From the NCBI GenBank assembly GCA_009885695.1, contig VFKE01000009.1:1-51921 (forward strand): a DNA stretch of 51,921 nucleotides, given 5' to 3'. A program made the translations under genes and the position numbers. Below are positions 1-8,066 of the stretch, one piece after another. The notes under the pieces were generated by a model. The model made no database searches. It saw only the letters and a list, made by a program, of their open reading frames with translations, and had not been told where the DNA came from. Position 1 is the first letter of the stretch; each line of letters starts with the position of its first letter. The DNA comes from Verrucomicrobiota bacterium. Its GTDB lineage: Bacteria; Verrucomicrobiota; Verrucomicrobiia; Verrucomicrobiales; Verrucomicrobiaceae.

Positions 1-78
1 CGCGGACTGCCCAACTTCCAAAACTTCCGCATCCGAATCCTCTTCTATTGCGGAAAACTCGACATGCTGCCAGCTTGA
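1..78 (+). CDS. 3' end of a transposase (ISL3-like), cut by the window edge
   Basis: The first reading frame is open from base 1 to a TGA at 76-78 and gives 25 residues ending in ...RILFYCGKLDMLPA. The pattern GLPNFQNFRIRILFYCGK resembles the conserved tail of ISL3-type transposases (GFRNFxNYRLRxLLxCG). That match is from memory of the family, not from a search. The rest of the gene lies outside the window, so it is unknown whether the element is intact. If correct, the AT-rich genes that follow sit directly beside a mobile element. Confidence 0.45.
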   Translation, partial: RGLPNFQNFRIRILFYCGKLDMLPA

Positions 79-116
79 AACGAATCACACCCAAATTCCC
101 ACAGAGCCATTTTTAT

Positions 117-542
117 ATGGTGAAAGGGGGGGAATCTTCAGCCGCACCAAAATTAACTGGATATTTTGATATAGATGAATATAAAAAACCAGAATACGTC
201 CACAAGCACTGGGTTGGAACATTTCCAAACGGTGGCGATATGACTCATACAGTCGTACAGGGCAAAGGAACAAAATCTAAGTTCGCGGATCAGATTGGAG
301 GTGGTGCTAAACCTCTTTATTCATCAGGAAAATTACAATGGGATCTTAAATGGCTTTATCAACTGCCTGGGCACCTAGTCACAGTTGATGGAATTGAGTT
401 TGCGGACGTGGAGCAAGTTAATGTTCTGACTCTCGATCTTGGACCGCCTAAAACACTCATAATTAGTGCTGGCAAAGGTAAGCCAGGTGCCGCGCCGCCA
501 GATAGAATACAAGTAGAATCATTACCTACAAACGTCGAATGA
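117..542 (+). CDS. Hypothetical protein, AT-rich, first of an overlapping pair
   Basis: About 141 residues from ATG 117. The frame is open further upstream (TTG at 48), but that part overlaps the transposase tail. I do not recognise a family. The protein has no signal peptide or membrane segment and is rich in Gly, Lys and aromatic residues (GYFDIDEYKKPEYVHKHWVG near residue 17). The C-terminal half contains short beta-like stretches (HLVTVDGIEFADVEQVNVLTL). It overlaps the next gene by 4 bp (ATGA at 539-542), so the two are probably translated together. Base composition is clearly more AT-rich than the metabolic genes to the right, which suggests recent transfer. Function unknown. Confidence 0.6.
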   Translation: MVKGGESSAAPKLTGYFDIDEYKKPEYVHKHWVGTFPNGGDMTHTVVQGKGTKSKFADQIGGGAKPLYSSGKLQWDLKWLYQLPGHLVTVDGIEFADVEQVNVLTLDLGPPKTLIISAGKGKPGAAPPDRIQVESLPTNVE

Positions 543-1456
543 AAATATTGTTTTTACCCGCCTTAACTGCTATAGCATGGCTTCATTTCTTTGATTGTCA
601 TGCAGCCGATTCAACAGTACTTCCTAGTGATACGCATGAGGCAATTGAACAGGTTCGCAAAGGAGGAAACTTAAGCCGTGCTAGACTGACTAGAGCTGTT
701 ATTGAGTTGCAATGCAAAAATGCTTCTTATGAAGTCAAGCTTGAAGGACTTGAAGCTCTCATTCAAATTGGTGCTGCTGTTCTTGAAACCCGAAATTTTG
801 CAATAGATATTTCTAGCAACATTGGAAGATTACCTGAATTTGACGCATTAGCCCTCGGTGCAAAGTATCAATTTTATCCAGGCATGGACTATGAGGCCAT
901 TGAGGAACCAAAGATACGAGAAGCCTATAAAGACGCGCTAGCTAAGCATCAGTTTCGCCTTGCACTGGTTAGCCCTGAGCTAGACAAAAACGAATGTGCC
1001 TTGGAAATTTTGAGGGCTGCAAAACACTTCTTGAACGATTTAAATTCCGAGCGCGCAGTGGAACATGCGAAGCTAGCCATATCAAAGCTTACCTCACAGG
1101 TCTCTGTTACAACGATTGTGAGTGATTTCATATTTCCACCGACGCCAAGTTCAGCAGGTAAAAAGGATCATACAGGAGCCAATCCGGACACGAATCAGCC
1201 AAAATCTGCGATGACTGACCCAAGGGTGTTGTCACCACCAATATTCATATCCCCATCAAATTCTGCACTCAATGCGCAGACTGCTTCTCAGTCAACACCG
1301 GTGCTACCGTCTTCCGCGATTGAGATAACGATAAATGAAGTGGCACTGCCCAAACCTAACCCCATGCATCAGTGGCCCGCACGGGCCGCTGGGCTTACAG
1401 TGGCACTCGTCCTTTTCTGGCTGATGTTCAAGTGTTACATCGCGCTACGTAGGTAG
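539..1456 (+). CDS. Hypothetical exported protein with C-terminal membrane anchor
   Basis: 305 residues. The N-terminus (MKILFLPALTAIAWLHFFDCHA) looks like a signal peptide. The middle, about residues 25-195, is predicted helical and charged. A Pro/Ser/Thr-rich linker spans about 200-275. A hydrophobic segment near 285-303 (GLTVALVLFWLMFKCYIAL) is followed by two arginines, as expected for a C-terminal anchor. The likely topology is a periplasmic helical domain on a flexible stalk tied to a membrane. It starts inside the stop of the preceding gene, so both probably act together. No family recognised. The AT-rich composition matches its partner and differs from the rest of the window. Confidence 0.65.
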   Translation: MKILFLPALTAIAWLHFFDCHAADSTVLPSDTHEAIEQVRKGGNLSRARLTRAVIELQCKNASYEVKLEGLEALIQIGAAVLETRNFAIDISSNIGRLPEFDALALGAKYQFYPGMDYEAIEEPKIREAYKDALAKHQFRLALVSPELDKNECALEILRAAKHFLNDLNSERAVEHAKLAISKLTSQVSVTTIVSDFIFPPTPSSAGKKDHTGANPDTNQPKSAMTDPRVLSPPIFISPSNSALNAQTASQSTPVLPSSAIEITINEVALPKPNPMHQWPARAAGLTVALVLFWLMFKCYIALRR

Positions 1457-1470
1457 CCGGTTCTAAGTGT

Positions 1471-1490
1471 GAAAAGGGGTGAAAAGGGGT
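1471..1490 (+). repeat. Tandem 10-bp repeat at the left end of an IS remnant
   Basis: GAAAAGGGGT occurs twice in a row, followed by CTGTCAAGAATGGCACTTAG. It lies about 90 bp before the truncated IS4-type transposase and probably marks that element's left end. A matching right end is not visible because the element is cut. Confidence 0.4.
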
Positions 1491-1580
1491 CTGTCAAGAA
1501 TGGCACTTAGTTAAGGGCATTTTCCGTTGATTTTTTCGGAGAAATCGCATGACATTTTTAGCTTATGTGTTACTTAAATC

Positions 1581-2357
1581 ATGCGCGCAAAATCACCATT
1601 CTTCAACGGGTTTCACAAATTCTTCGGCGGGCGCAAGCCTGCCTCTGCCATCGAAAAACTCCTCGGCCAGCGCCGTGACGTTGACGTGCTCTGCGCCACC
1701 CATCTCACCGCTCTTTTCGGAGCCTTCCTGCCCGCCGATCTGCTGGCCCGCAAGAGTGCTACGGGCGCAGGAAGCCGCGAGCGCGTCTTCAGCCGAGCCG
1801 TGACTTTCTGGGCTTTTCTCAGTCAGGTGCTTGATCCCGAAAGCTCCTGCCGCAAAGCCGTGGCCCGCGTGCAGACGCTCTTTGCCCTCAAGGGTCTCAA
1901 ACGGCCCTCGCAGGTAACCGGCGCTTACTGTCAAGCACGCCTGCGCCTGCCGGTGCGCTGGCTGGTGAGCATCCTCGAACACATCACCGCGCGCCTCACG
2001 CTGGGTCAGCACGGCGAGGGTCGCCTGCTGGTGGCTGATGGCACCAGCGTCGCACTGTCTGACACTTCGGGGCTTCAGGCGCGTTACCCCCAGCCAGGGG
2101 GGCAGAAGCCCGGCTGCGGCTTCCCCGTGATGAAACTCCTGGCTCTCTTCGATCTGCGCAGCGGCGCGTGGCTGGCCACCACCCACAGTTGGCGCAAGAC
2201 GCATGACTGGCGCTTGTGGCGGCGGCTCTTCTGGCGCTTGGGCAAAGGCGACACCATCATCGTGGATCGTGCCTTTTGTTCCTGGTTTGATCTAGAGCGC
2301 ATAGTGCCTAGAGCGCATAGTGCCTGTCCCCATGTAAGAAAATACTTGTGCATTTAA
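1581..2357 (+). pseudogene. Truncated IS4-type transposase
   Basis: 258 residues. The N-terminal region and the first two acidic residues of a DDE nuclease are visible: D in LLVADGTSVAL (about residue 151) and D in TIIVDRAFCSWFDL (about residue 228). The protein then runs into unrelated residues created by a 16-bp tandem repeat and stops. The third catalytic acid (E) and the C-terminal half expected of the family are missing, so it should be inactive. The truncation point abuts sequence upstream of a REP-associated transposase, which suggests that insertion or deletion at that site removed the 3' part. Confidence 0.75.
2293..2324 (+). repeat. 16-bp direct tandem duplication
   Basis: TAGAGCGCATAGTGCC occurs at 2293-2308 and again at 2309-2324, followed by TGTCCCCATG. 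It falls at the break of the IS4-type transposase and about 55 bp before the REP-associated transposase, so it marks the junction of the two elements. Confidence 0.85.
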
Positions 2358-2379
2358 TCCCTCCATCCACCTTCCGGCC

Positions 2380-3450
2380 ATGAGACTCCCACGCCTCAAG
2401 GCCCCATTACATCTCACAACGGCTTACTACCACTGCGTCTCGCGTGTTGTGGATCGGCGCTTCGTGCTCGGCGACGACGAGAAAATCCGCTTCCTCCAGC
2501 TCGTGCGCTTCTACGAACGCTTCTGCAAGGTACGCGTCGTGGCCTATTGCCTGATGAGTAACCATTTCCATCTGCTCATCGAAGTGCCCAAACAGCCAGA
2601 TGAACTGCCTTCGGAAGCTTGGCTTATTGAGCATGTGCGCCGCTGCTATGGGCCAAACACCGCCTTCGCCTTGGAAGTCAATCTGGCGCAAACGCGCAAG
2701 CAAGCCGGAGAAGAAGCGGCGCAGAAACTCTTGGCCGGATGGTTCGCGCGCATGTGGGACGTGAGTGCATTCATGAAAATCCTCAAGCAACGCTTCACCC
2801 AGTGGTTCAACAAAAACAGCAAGCGTCGCGGCACACTTTGGGAAGACCGCTTCCGCAGCATGATCGTCGAAAGCGGCGCAGCCCTGGGGACCATGTCCGC
2901 TTATATCGATCTGAATCCGGTGCGTGCGGGCATGGTGAAAGACCCTGCCGATTACCGCTGGAGCAGTTACGGAGCGGCGATGGGCGGAAACAAAGCGGCG
3001 CGCCAAGGCTTGCAAGTTGTAGTGGACACCATCCTGAACGGCGGGCCGATGGAAACAACTTCAGAAGAGAATGAAGCCCCGAAGAAGCCCAAGCCAACGA
3101 GAGGCACAAGCTGGCTGGAGCAGTATCGAGTCTGGATGTTCGGCAGCACCGAGGAAATCAAAGACGTCCACAGCAGGCGCGTCCTGCGCAAAGGACTCAC
3201 CCCAGAGAAAGTCCAGGCCGTGCTGAAGAACGGCGGCAAAGTGAGGCGCTGGGAGATGCTGCGCTGCCGCTTGCGATACATGACCGGAGGCGGAGCACTG
3301 GGCACGAAAGCATTCGTTGAAGATATCTTCCAGAGCGAGCGCTGGCGGTTCAGCGAGAAGCGTCAGGAAGGAGCCAGATCCATGCGCGGCGGAGACTCGA
3401 TGTGGTCTGGCTTACGAACATTGCGATCACCGCGCTGGAACAGCGGATAG
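2380..3450 (+). CDS. REP-associated tyrosine transposase (Y1/IS200-like domain)
   Basis: 356 residues. The N-terminal Y1 transposase domain contains YYHCVSRVVDRR (about 16-27), the HUH metal-binding motif in SNHFHLLIEVP (His62 and His64) and the tyrosine region AYIDLNPVRAGMV with the likely nucleophile Tyr175. This form, with LNPVRAG, is typical of REP-associated transposases rather than classical IS200. Enzymes of this family cut and join single-stranded REP hairpins. The C-terminal 150 residues are basic. It appears intact. The start ATG 2380 follows CCTTCCGGCC without a clear ribosome site. It sits just right of the truncated IS4 element. Confidence 0.85.
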   Translation: MRLPRLKAPLHLTTAYYHCVSRVVDRRFVLGDDEKIRFLQLVRFYERFCKVRVVAYCLMSNHFHLLIEVPKQPDELPSEAWLIEHVRRCYGPNTAFALEVNLAQTRKQAGEEAAQKLLAGWFARMWDVSAFMKILKQRFTQWFNKNSKRRGTLWEDRFRSMIVESGAALGTMSAYIDLNPVRAGMVKDPADYRWSSYGAAMGGNKAARQGLQVVVDTILNGGPMETTSEENEAPKKPKPTRGTSWLEQYRVWMFGSTEEIKDVHSRRVLRKGLTPEKVQAVLKNGGKVRRWEMLRCRLRYMTGGGALGTKAFVEDIFQSERWRFSEKRQEGARSMRGGDSMWSGLRTLRSPRWNSG

Positions 3451-3653
3451 CAAAAAATCCGGTAATTGAAACCCGTAAAACAAAAATTGTGACGTGTTTT
3501 AACGCAAAACTCACTCTGCGGGTGAATCTGTTTAGCAAGTGAAAACGTCTTCTGGAAATGTGCGTCAAGCTGAAAATGCTGCCAAGTAGCATTCGTCGCT
3601 GCTCAAACCGCTTGAGCATTCCAGCGCCACGTCTTATCTTTGTCACCGCCCGC

Positions 3654-4664
3654 ATGACCATTCACCTCAGCAGCGCCGTCATACACGGTCATCTTTCCAA
3701 CGAAATTCCCGGACTCATCACCGGCCAGATTCACATCGCGGGGAATGCTGAACCTGTTCAGGTGCAACTCGCTGGCGACTTTCTCCGCGATATTGCCGGC
3801 TGCCGCATCGACTTCTCAAATCCCTTGCCTGAGGCCTTGCCCGGACAGCAGCGGCTCGATTCGCCACAAACCGGCACCGCGGGCGAGATGACTGCCTCAC
3901 GCCGCATAGATCGCGCGCCGCGCTCCAGCGGGCCGCGCAACGGGATCAAGCACGCCGGGTTGAAAAATCTTCTCTTTCTTGAGTGGTTCAACGACCACCG
4001 CCAGCGTGTTGTCATCCAGTCCTGGCATTGGAACCTCAGGGTCTCCGCGCCGCTGTGGAGCCAGACTGTTGAGCAAGAGCACATCCGCATCAAACGCAGC
4101 CGGAATCTGCGGAAGAAGTTTCTCCTCGAACGCCCCCGACGTCCGTCCGCTGATCCTGCTTTCCAGCAGCCGGCAGCCGATGACCCCTTTGCTTCCATCG
4201 CGCCAATCGGAAATCCCTTCGAATCCCCCCTGCCAGATTCACGTCCCGGGACCCCCTTGTCACGGGATGGCAAAGATCCATTCTCCTCCGCCGCACTTTC
4301 CGCGCAGATTGCATCGCGCGCGTTAGCCGCGGAACTTTGCGATCTTGAATTGCATCTGGGTGTCGTGCCCCGTGTGAAAGCGAGGGAGGCCATGCTGGAC
4401 CTGCTTTCTTCCATCGCCGACATTTCCGCCCAACTGCGCCAGACGCTCTTTCAAATCGCCACGACCAAGCCGGATTGCTGGCCTCCGCTTGTCACCGACG
4501 TGGAGCAATCCATTCCCCTCTTTACAGCCGCTGGCGCCACTTGTGATGCGCTCGTCGAAGAAGGCAATCTCAGCCATCCCGACTGGTGGAACACCGCCTG
4601 CGCCCGGCTCTCGACCGTCGTCTTGCAAAGCGAGACCCTGCTGGATCTCCTGCGTGCGGATTGA
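3654..4664 (+). CDS. Conserved-type hypothetical protein
   Basis: 336 residues from ATG 3654; in-frame ATG 3558 would add 32 residues. The N-terminal 60 residues (MTIHLSSAVIHGHLSNEIPG) look like a beta-rich module, the middle is Pro/Ser-rich and low in complexity (DDPFASIAPIGNPFESPLPD), and the C-terminal 120 residues are helical (REAMLDLLSSIADISAQLRQTL). No transmembrane segment or signal peptide. I cannot assign a family. It converges on hisD with only 2 bp between the stop codons. The 200 bp upstream (3451-3653) is AT-rich and holds nothing I can name. Confidence 0.6.
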   Translation: MTIHLSSAVIHGHLSNEIPGLITGQIHIAGNAEPVQVQLAGDFLRDIAGCRIDFSNPLPEALPGQQRLDSPQTGTAGEMTASRRIDRAPRSSGPRNGIKHAGLKNLLFLEWFNDHRQRVVIQSWHWNLRVSAPLWSQTVEQEHIRIKRSRNLRKKFLLERPRRPSADPAFQQPAADDPFASIAPIGNPFESPLPDSRPGTPLSRDGKDPFSSAALSAQIASRALAAELCDLELHLGVVPRVKAREAMLDLLSSIADISAQLRQTLFQIATTKPDCWPPLVTDVEQSIPLFTAAGATCDALVEEGNLSHPDWWNTACARLSTVVLQSETLLDLLRAD

Positions 4665-4666
4665 AA

Positions 4667-5959
4667 TTACTTTTCTGCAACACGGATTGATAGCGAAGCA
4701 CCATGTGCGTCCAGACCTTCGATCCCGCTGAATGCCCGGACATGCGGCTCCGATTTAAGACATGCTGCCCTGCTCAAGCGCACGACGCTGGTGCGGCGCT
4801 GGAACATGTCGGCGGTGATGCCGGGAAATGATTTCCCAGATCCGCCCGTGGGCAGGGTGTGGCTCGGTCCCGCCAGAAAATCTCCGACAGCGACCGGTGA
4901 GAAATTACCAAGGAAAATGGCTCCAGCGGTGCGGATGAGTGGAAGTATGTTGTGTTCCCGCACCGTGATTAGGCTGAGGTGTTCCGGCGCGTAGTCATTC
5001 ACCAGTTCCACTCCCTCCTCAAGATTGGGCACGAGGATGAGCACACATTCTTTCTCAAGAACATCGCGCACCATTTGCTGGCGCAGGAGCTTCGTGCCCT
5101 GCGATTCGATCTCGTTCAAGACCGCGCCGAGCAGCGACTCATCATCCGTGATGAAGGCCACGCCGGAATCCTTCCCGTGTTCCGCCTGCGCGAGAAGATC
5201 CGCCGCGATGAAGGCGGGATTGGCCGAGCGATCTGCCAGCACCATGACCTCGCTGGGTCCGGGGAGAAGATCGACCGACACCACTCCGAAGCACTGGCGT
5301 TTGGCCTCAACCACGTAGCTGTTGCCCGGGCCGAACACTTTCGCCACCGGCTTGATGGTCTCCGTTCCGTACGCCATTGCAGCGATGGCTTGTGCGCCGC
5401 CGATGCGATAGACTTCCGTGGCTCCCGCGAGCTTGAGCGCGGCGAGAAGATTGGGATTCACCGCGCCATCCTTTCCGCAGGGCGTGCAGACGACGATCTC
5501 CGGACAACCTGCTGCCGCCGCGATGGCAACGGTCATCATCACCGTGCTCACCAGCGGTGCGGTGCCACCAGGCACATAAATTCCGACACGGTCGAAGGCA
5601 TGGAACACCTCGCCCACTTCCGCGCCCTGTTCGTTGATCATGTGCCAGTCTTTGCGCAGCGACTGATGGGCGAAGGCTGTGACGTTGCGTTGCGAAGCCT
5701 CCAGCGCTTCGCGAACCGCCGGCTGGAGTTTTTGCAGTGCGCGCGAGAGTTCGTCCCCGGAAACCCGCAGTGTACCCGTCGCGATCTCCGCGCCGTCGAA
5801 TTTCTTCGTGAGATCGATCAGGGCTGCATCGCCGCGTTCCTGCACCTCGCGGATGACGCCTGTCACGACTTCGCGCACTGTGGCCGAGGCTTCAGCGCGA
5901 CGATTGAGGCGCCGGATTTCATCGGCATAGGCGGCATCGGTGTAGCGGATGATTCTCAT
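4667..5959 (-). CDS. hisD: Histidinol dehydrogenase
   Basis: 430 residues, the usual length. It oxidises L-histidinol to L-histidine in two NAD-dependent steps with a zinc ion, the last reactions of histidine synthesis. Visible family features are GGTAPLVSTV, GPGNSYVVEAKR, DLLPGPSEVMVLAD, the zinc-binding region LLAQAEHGKDS (Gln258, His261) and the catalytic pair APEHL (Glu326, His327), followed by FLAGPSHTLPTGGSGKSF. ATG at 5959 gives the expected N-terminus. It is divergent from the mutase gene at 6038, with 78 bp between the starts. No other his genes are in the window, so histidine genes are probably scattered in this genome. Confidence 0.97.
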   Translation of the reverse strand: MRIIRYTDAAYADEIRRLNRRAEASATVREVVTGVIREVQERGDAALIDLTKKFDGAEIATGTLRVSGDELSRALQKLQPAVREALEASQRNVTAFAHQSLRKDWHMINEQGAEVGEVFHAFDRVGIYVPGGTAPLVSTVMMTVAIAAAAGCPEIVVCTPCGKDGAVNPNLLAALKLAGATEVYRIGGAQAIAAMAYGTETIKPVAKVFGPGNSYVVEAKRQCFGVVSVDLLPGPSEVMVLADRSANPAFIAADLLAQAEHGKDSGVAFITDDESLLGAVLNEIESQGTKLLRQQMVRDVLEKECVLILVPNLEEGVELVNDYAPEHLSLITVREHNILPLIRTAGAIFLGNFSPVAVGDFLAGPSHTLPTGGSGKSFPGITADMFQRRTSVVRLSRAACLKSEPHVRAFSGIEGLDAHGASLSIRVAEK

Positions 5960-6037
5960 GGGATCACTTTATTTAGCAGCATCATCACGCTTTGCAAAAG
6001 CCGGCTTTCTTGTAAAGTCAGCTTTCCTAAACCAACC

Positions 6038-7999
6038 ATGACCCTTGAAAACCTCCTCCAACAAGCGGCAGCCGACGGAAGGCTGCTCGATGCCAGCCTG
6101 AATAACATCAACGCCCTGCTCGCCTCCGGCACCAATCCGGTCTATCGCGCCAGCATCGAAGAACTGGCCGAAGCCGGCCAGTGGACGGAGTTGAACGACC
6201 GGTTCTACACCACGCTCAAGTTCGGCACCGGCGGACTGCGCGGACGCACCATCGGCAAAGTGATCACGAAGACAGAACGTGGCAACGCTGGTCCAGAAGA
6301 TCGCCCGCAATATGCCTGTGTCGGCACCAACTCCATGAACGAATACAACGTCTCCCGCGCTACGCAGGGTCTGGCGCAGTATTGTCTCAAATATCGCAAG
6401 AACGCGGGACTCGGCGGCAAACCAAAAATCATCTTCGCGCATGACACGCGGCATTTTTCCGCAGAGTTTGCCGCGAAGTGCGCGCAGATCGCCACCGACC
6501 TGGGCTGTGATGCCTGCCTCTTCGATGGTCCACGCGCAACGCCGGAAATGTCCTTCGCCGTGCGTCAGCTCCGGGCTGACGCCGGCGTGATGCTCACCGC
6601 CTCGCACAACCCCGCGCATGACAACGGTTACAAGGTGAACTTCAGCGACGGCGCAGGCGTCGTCGAACCCCACGCCACTGGCATCATCACGGAAGTCTGC
6701 GCGGTGCAGGGCGAGAACTATAGTCCCCTCCCCGTCTCCGAGCGTGGCACGCTGACGAAGCTCGGCGCGGAGATGGATTCCATTTATCTGGAGCGGGTCG
6801 AGACCTTGATGCTCCAGCCGCAGTTGCTGGAGAAGGCGAAAAATCTTAAGATTGTCTTCACGGCGCTTCACGGCGCGGGCGGCGTGCTGGTGCCCCGCAT
6901 CCTGCGAAAACTCGGATTCAACCTCCTGACTGTTCCCGAGCAAGATGTCTTTGATGGCCGCTTCCCAACCGTGGCCAGCCCCAATCCGGAAAACGCGCCG
7001 ACTCTAGCCATGGCAGTCGCTTTGGCCGACAAGGAACACGCCGACATCGTGATCGGCACCGACCCGGACTGCGATCGCATGGGGGTGGGTGTGCGCGGCG
7101 CGAATGGAAAGATGCAATTGTTGACCGGCAACCAGATTGGCTCGCTCATTGGCTGGTATCGCATCAAGACCTTCTTTGACCTTGGGATTTTGAATGATGC
7201 CAACAAGAGTCGCGCCGTGTTCATCAAGACGCTGGTCACCACCGAGCTTCAGGCCGCCGTGGCCCGGGCATTCGGCATCAGCATCGTCAACACGCTCACC
7301 GGCTTCAAATACATCAGCGCCAAGCTCGCGAAGTATGAGGCCGCGCTGCCAGCAGACATTCGCGCCAAGTATCGCGACTTGAGCGAGACCGAATCGCGCA
7401 CCGCGCGGCTGCAATACAGCAAGTTCTTCGTCTTCGGCGGCGAAGAAAGTTATGGTTATCTCGGCACCGACTTCACGCGCGACAAAGATGGCAACGGCGC
7501 GGTGGTGATGTTCGCCGAAGTCGCAGCCTATGCCGCATCACAGGGCAAGACGCTGCTGGATCTGCTGGATGAAGTTTACTCAACCTACGGTTACTTCCTC
7601 GAAAGCGGACAAAGCAAGACCTTCGAAGGCGCGGAAGGCGCGGCGAAAATCCAGAAACTGGCTGACTCCTATGTGAACAGTCCGCCCCCAAGCTTCGACG
7701 GCAGCGCCGTCACTCTCGTGCGCGACTACAGCAAGGGCGGGCACCGGGACGAAGAAGGCGATGAGATCCCGAAGGAAAAGATGCTCTGGGTCGATCTGGC
7801 TGACGGTCGCGCTTTCGCGGTTCGCCCGAGCGGCACAGAACCGAAGATCAAATACTACCTCTACGGCAAGGCCCTGCCTCAACCCGGCACCCGGTTCGAC
7901 ACCGCACAACTCGCGGCCGCAAAAAAGAATGTTCCCACGACCTTAAACGCGTTGTGGGCTGCGATTGAGAAGGATATTGAATCCAGGCTGGCGTCATGA
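6038..7999 (+). CDS. Phosphoglucomutase/phosphomannomutase family protein
   Basis: 653 residues. An alpha-D-phosphohexomutase that moves phosphate between C1 and C6 of hexoses (or C1 and C5 of pentoses). All four family signatures are present: TASHNP with the phosphoserine Ser189, the metal loop DPDCDR (342-347), the sugar loop GGEESYG (467-473) and the phosphate loop RPSGTEPK (596-603). The length and GGEESYGY fit the PGM2-like branch, so glucose, mannose or pentose phosphates are all possible. The frame is open far upstream, but that part is antisense to hisD. ATG 6038 gives the family start and follows ACCAACC. It probably works with glgX and pyk in glycogen and sugar metabolism. Confidence 0.93.
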   Translation: MTLENLLQQAAADGRLLDASLNNINALLASGTNPVYRASIEELAEAGQWTELNDRFYTTLKFGTGGLRGRTIGKVITKTERGNAGPEDRPQYACVGTNSMNEYNVSRATQGLAQYCLKYRKNAGLGGKPKIIFAHDTRHFSAEFAAKCAQIATDLGCDACLFDGPRATPEMSFAVRQLRADAGVMLTASHNPAHDNGYKVNFSDGAGVVEPHATGIITEVCAVQGENYSPLPVSERGTLTKLGAEMDSIYLERVETLMLQPQLLEKAKNLKIVFTALHGAGGVLVPRILRKLGFNLLTVPEQDVFDGRFPTVASPNPENAPTLAMAVALADKEHADIVIGTDPDCDRMGVGVRGANGKMQLLTGNQIGSLIGWYRIKTFFDLGILNDANKSRAVFIKTLVTTELQAAVARAFGISIVNTLTGFKYISAKLAKYEAALPADIRAKYRDLSETESRTARLQYSKFFVFGGEESYGYLGTDFTRDKDGNGAVVMFAEVAAYAASQGKTLLDLLDEVYSTYGYFLESGQSKTFEGAEGAAKIQKLADSYVNSPPPSFDGSAVTLVRDYSKGGHRDEEGDEIPKEKMLWVDLADGRAFAVRPSGTEPKIKYYLYGKALPQPGTRFDTAQLAAAKKNVPTTLNALWAAIEKDIESRLAS

Positions 8000-8066
8000 G
8001 CGCGGCGCGATGGCAGGAACTATCGGCGAATAATCCCTCCAGCCGCGTGTCTCATCTCAAAGCATT

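Noticed and set aside
3758..4423. 221-residue frame on the minus strand opposite the hypothetical gene at 3654
   Set aside because: Composition is Arg/Ser-rich without fold-like pattern; the plus-strand frame has clearer helices and a better boundary with hisD.
4979..6037. Open frame that would extend the phosphohexomutase by 353 residues at its N-terminus
   Set aside because: It is antisense to hisD and has no family features; the mutase family begins at 6038.
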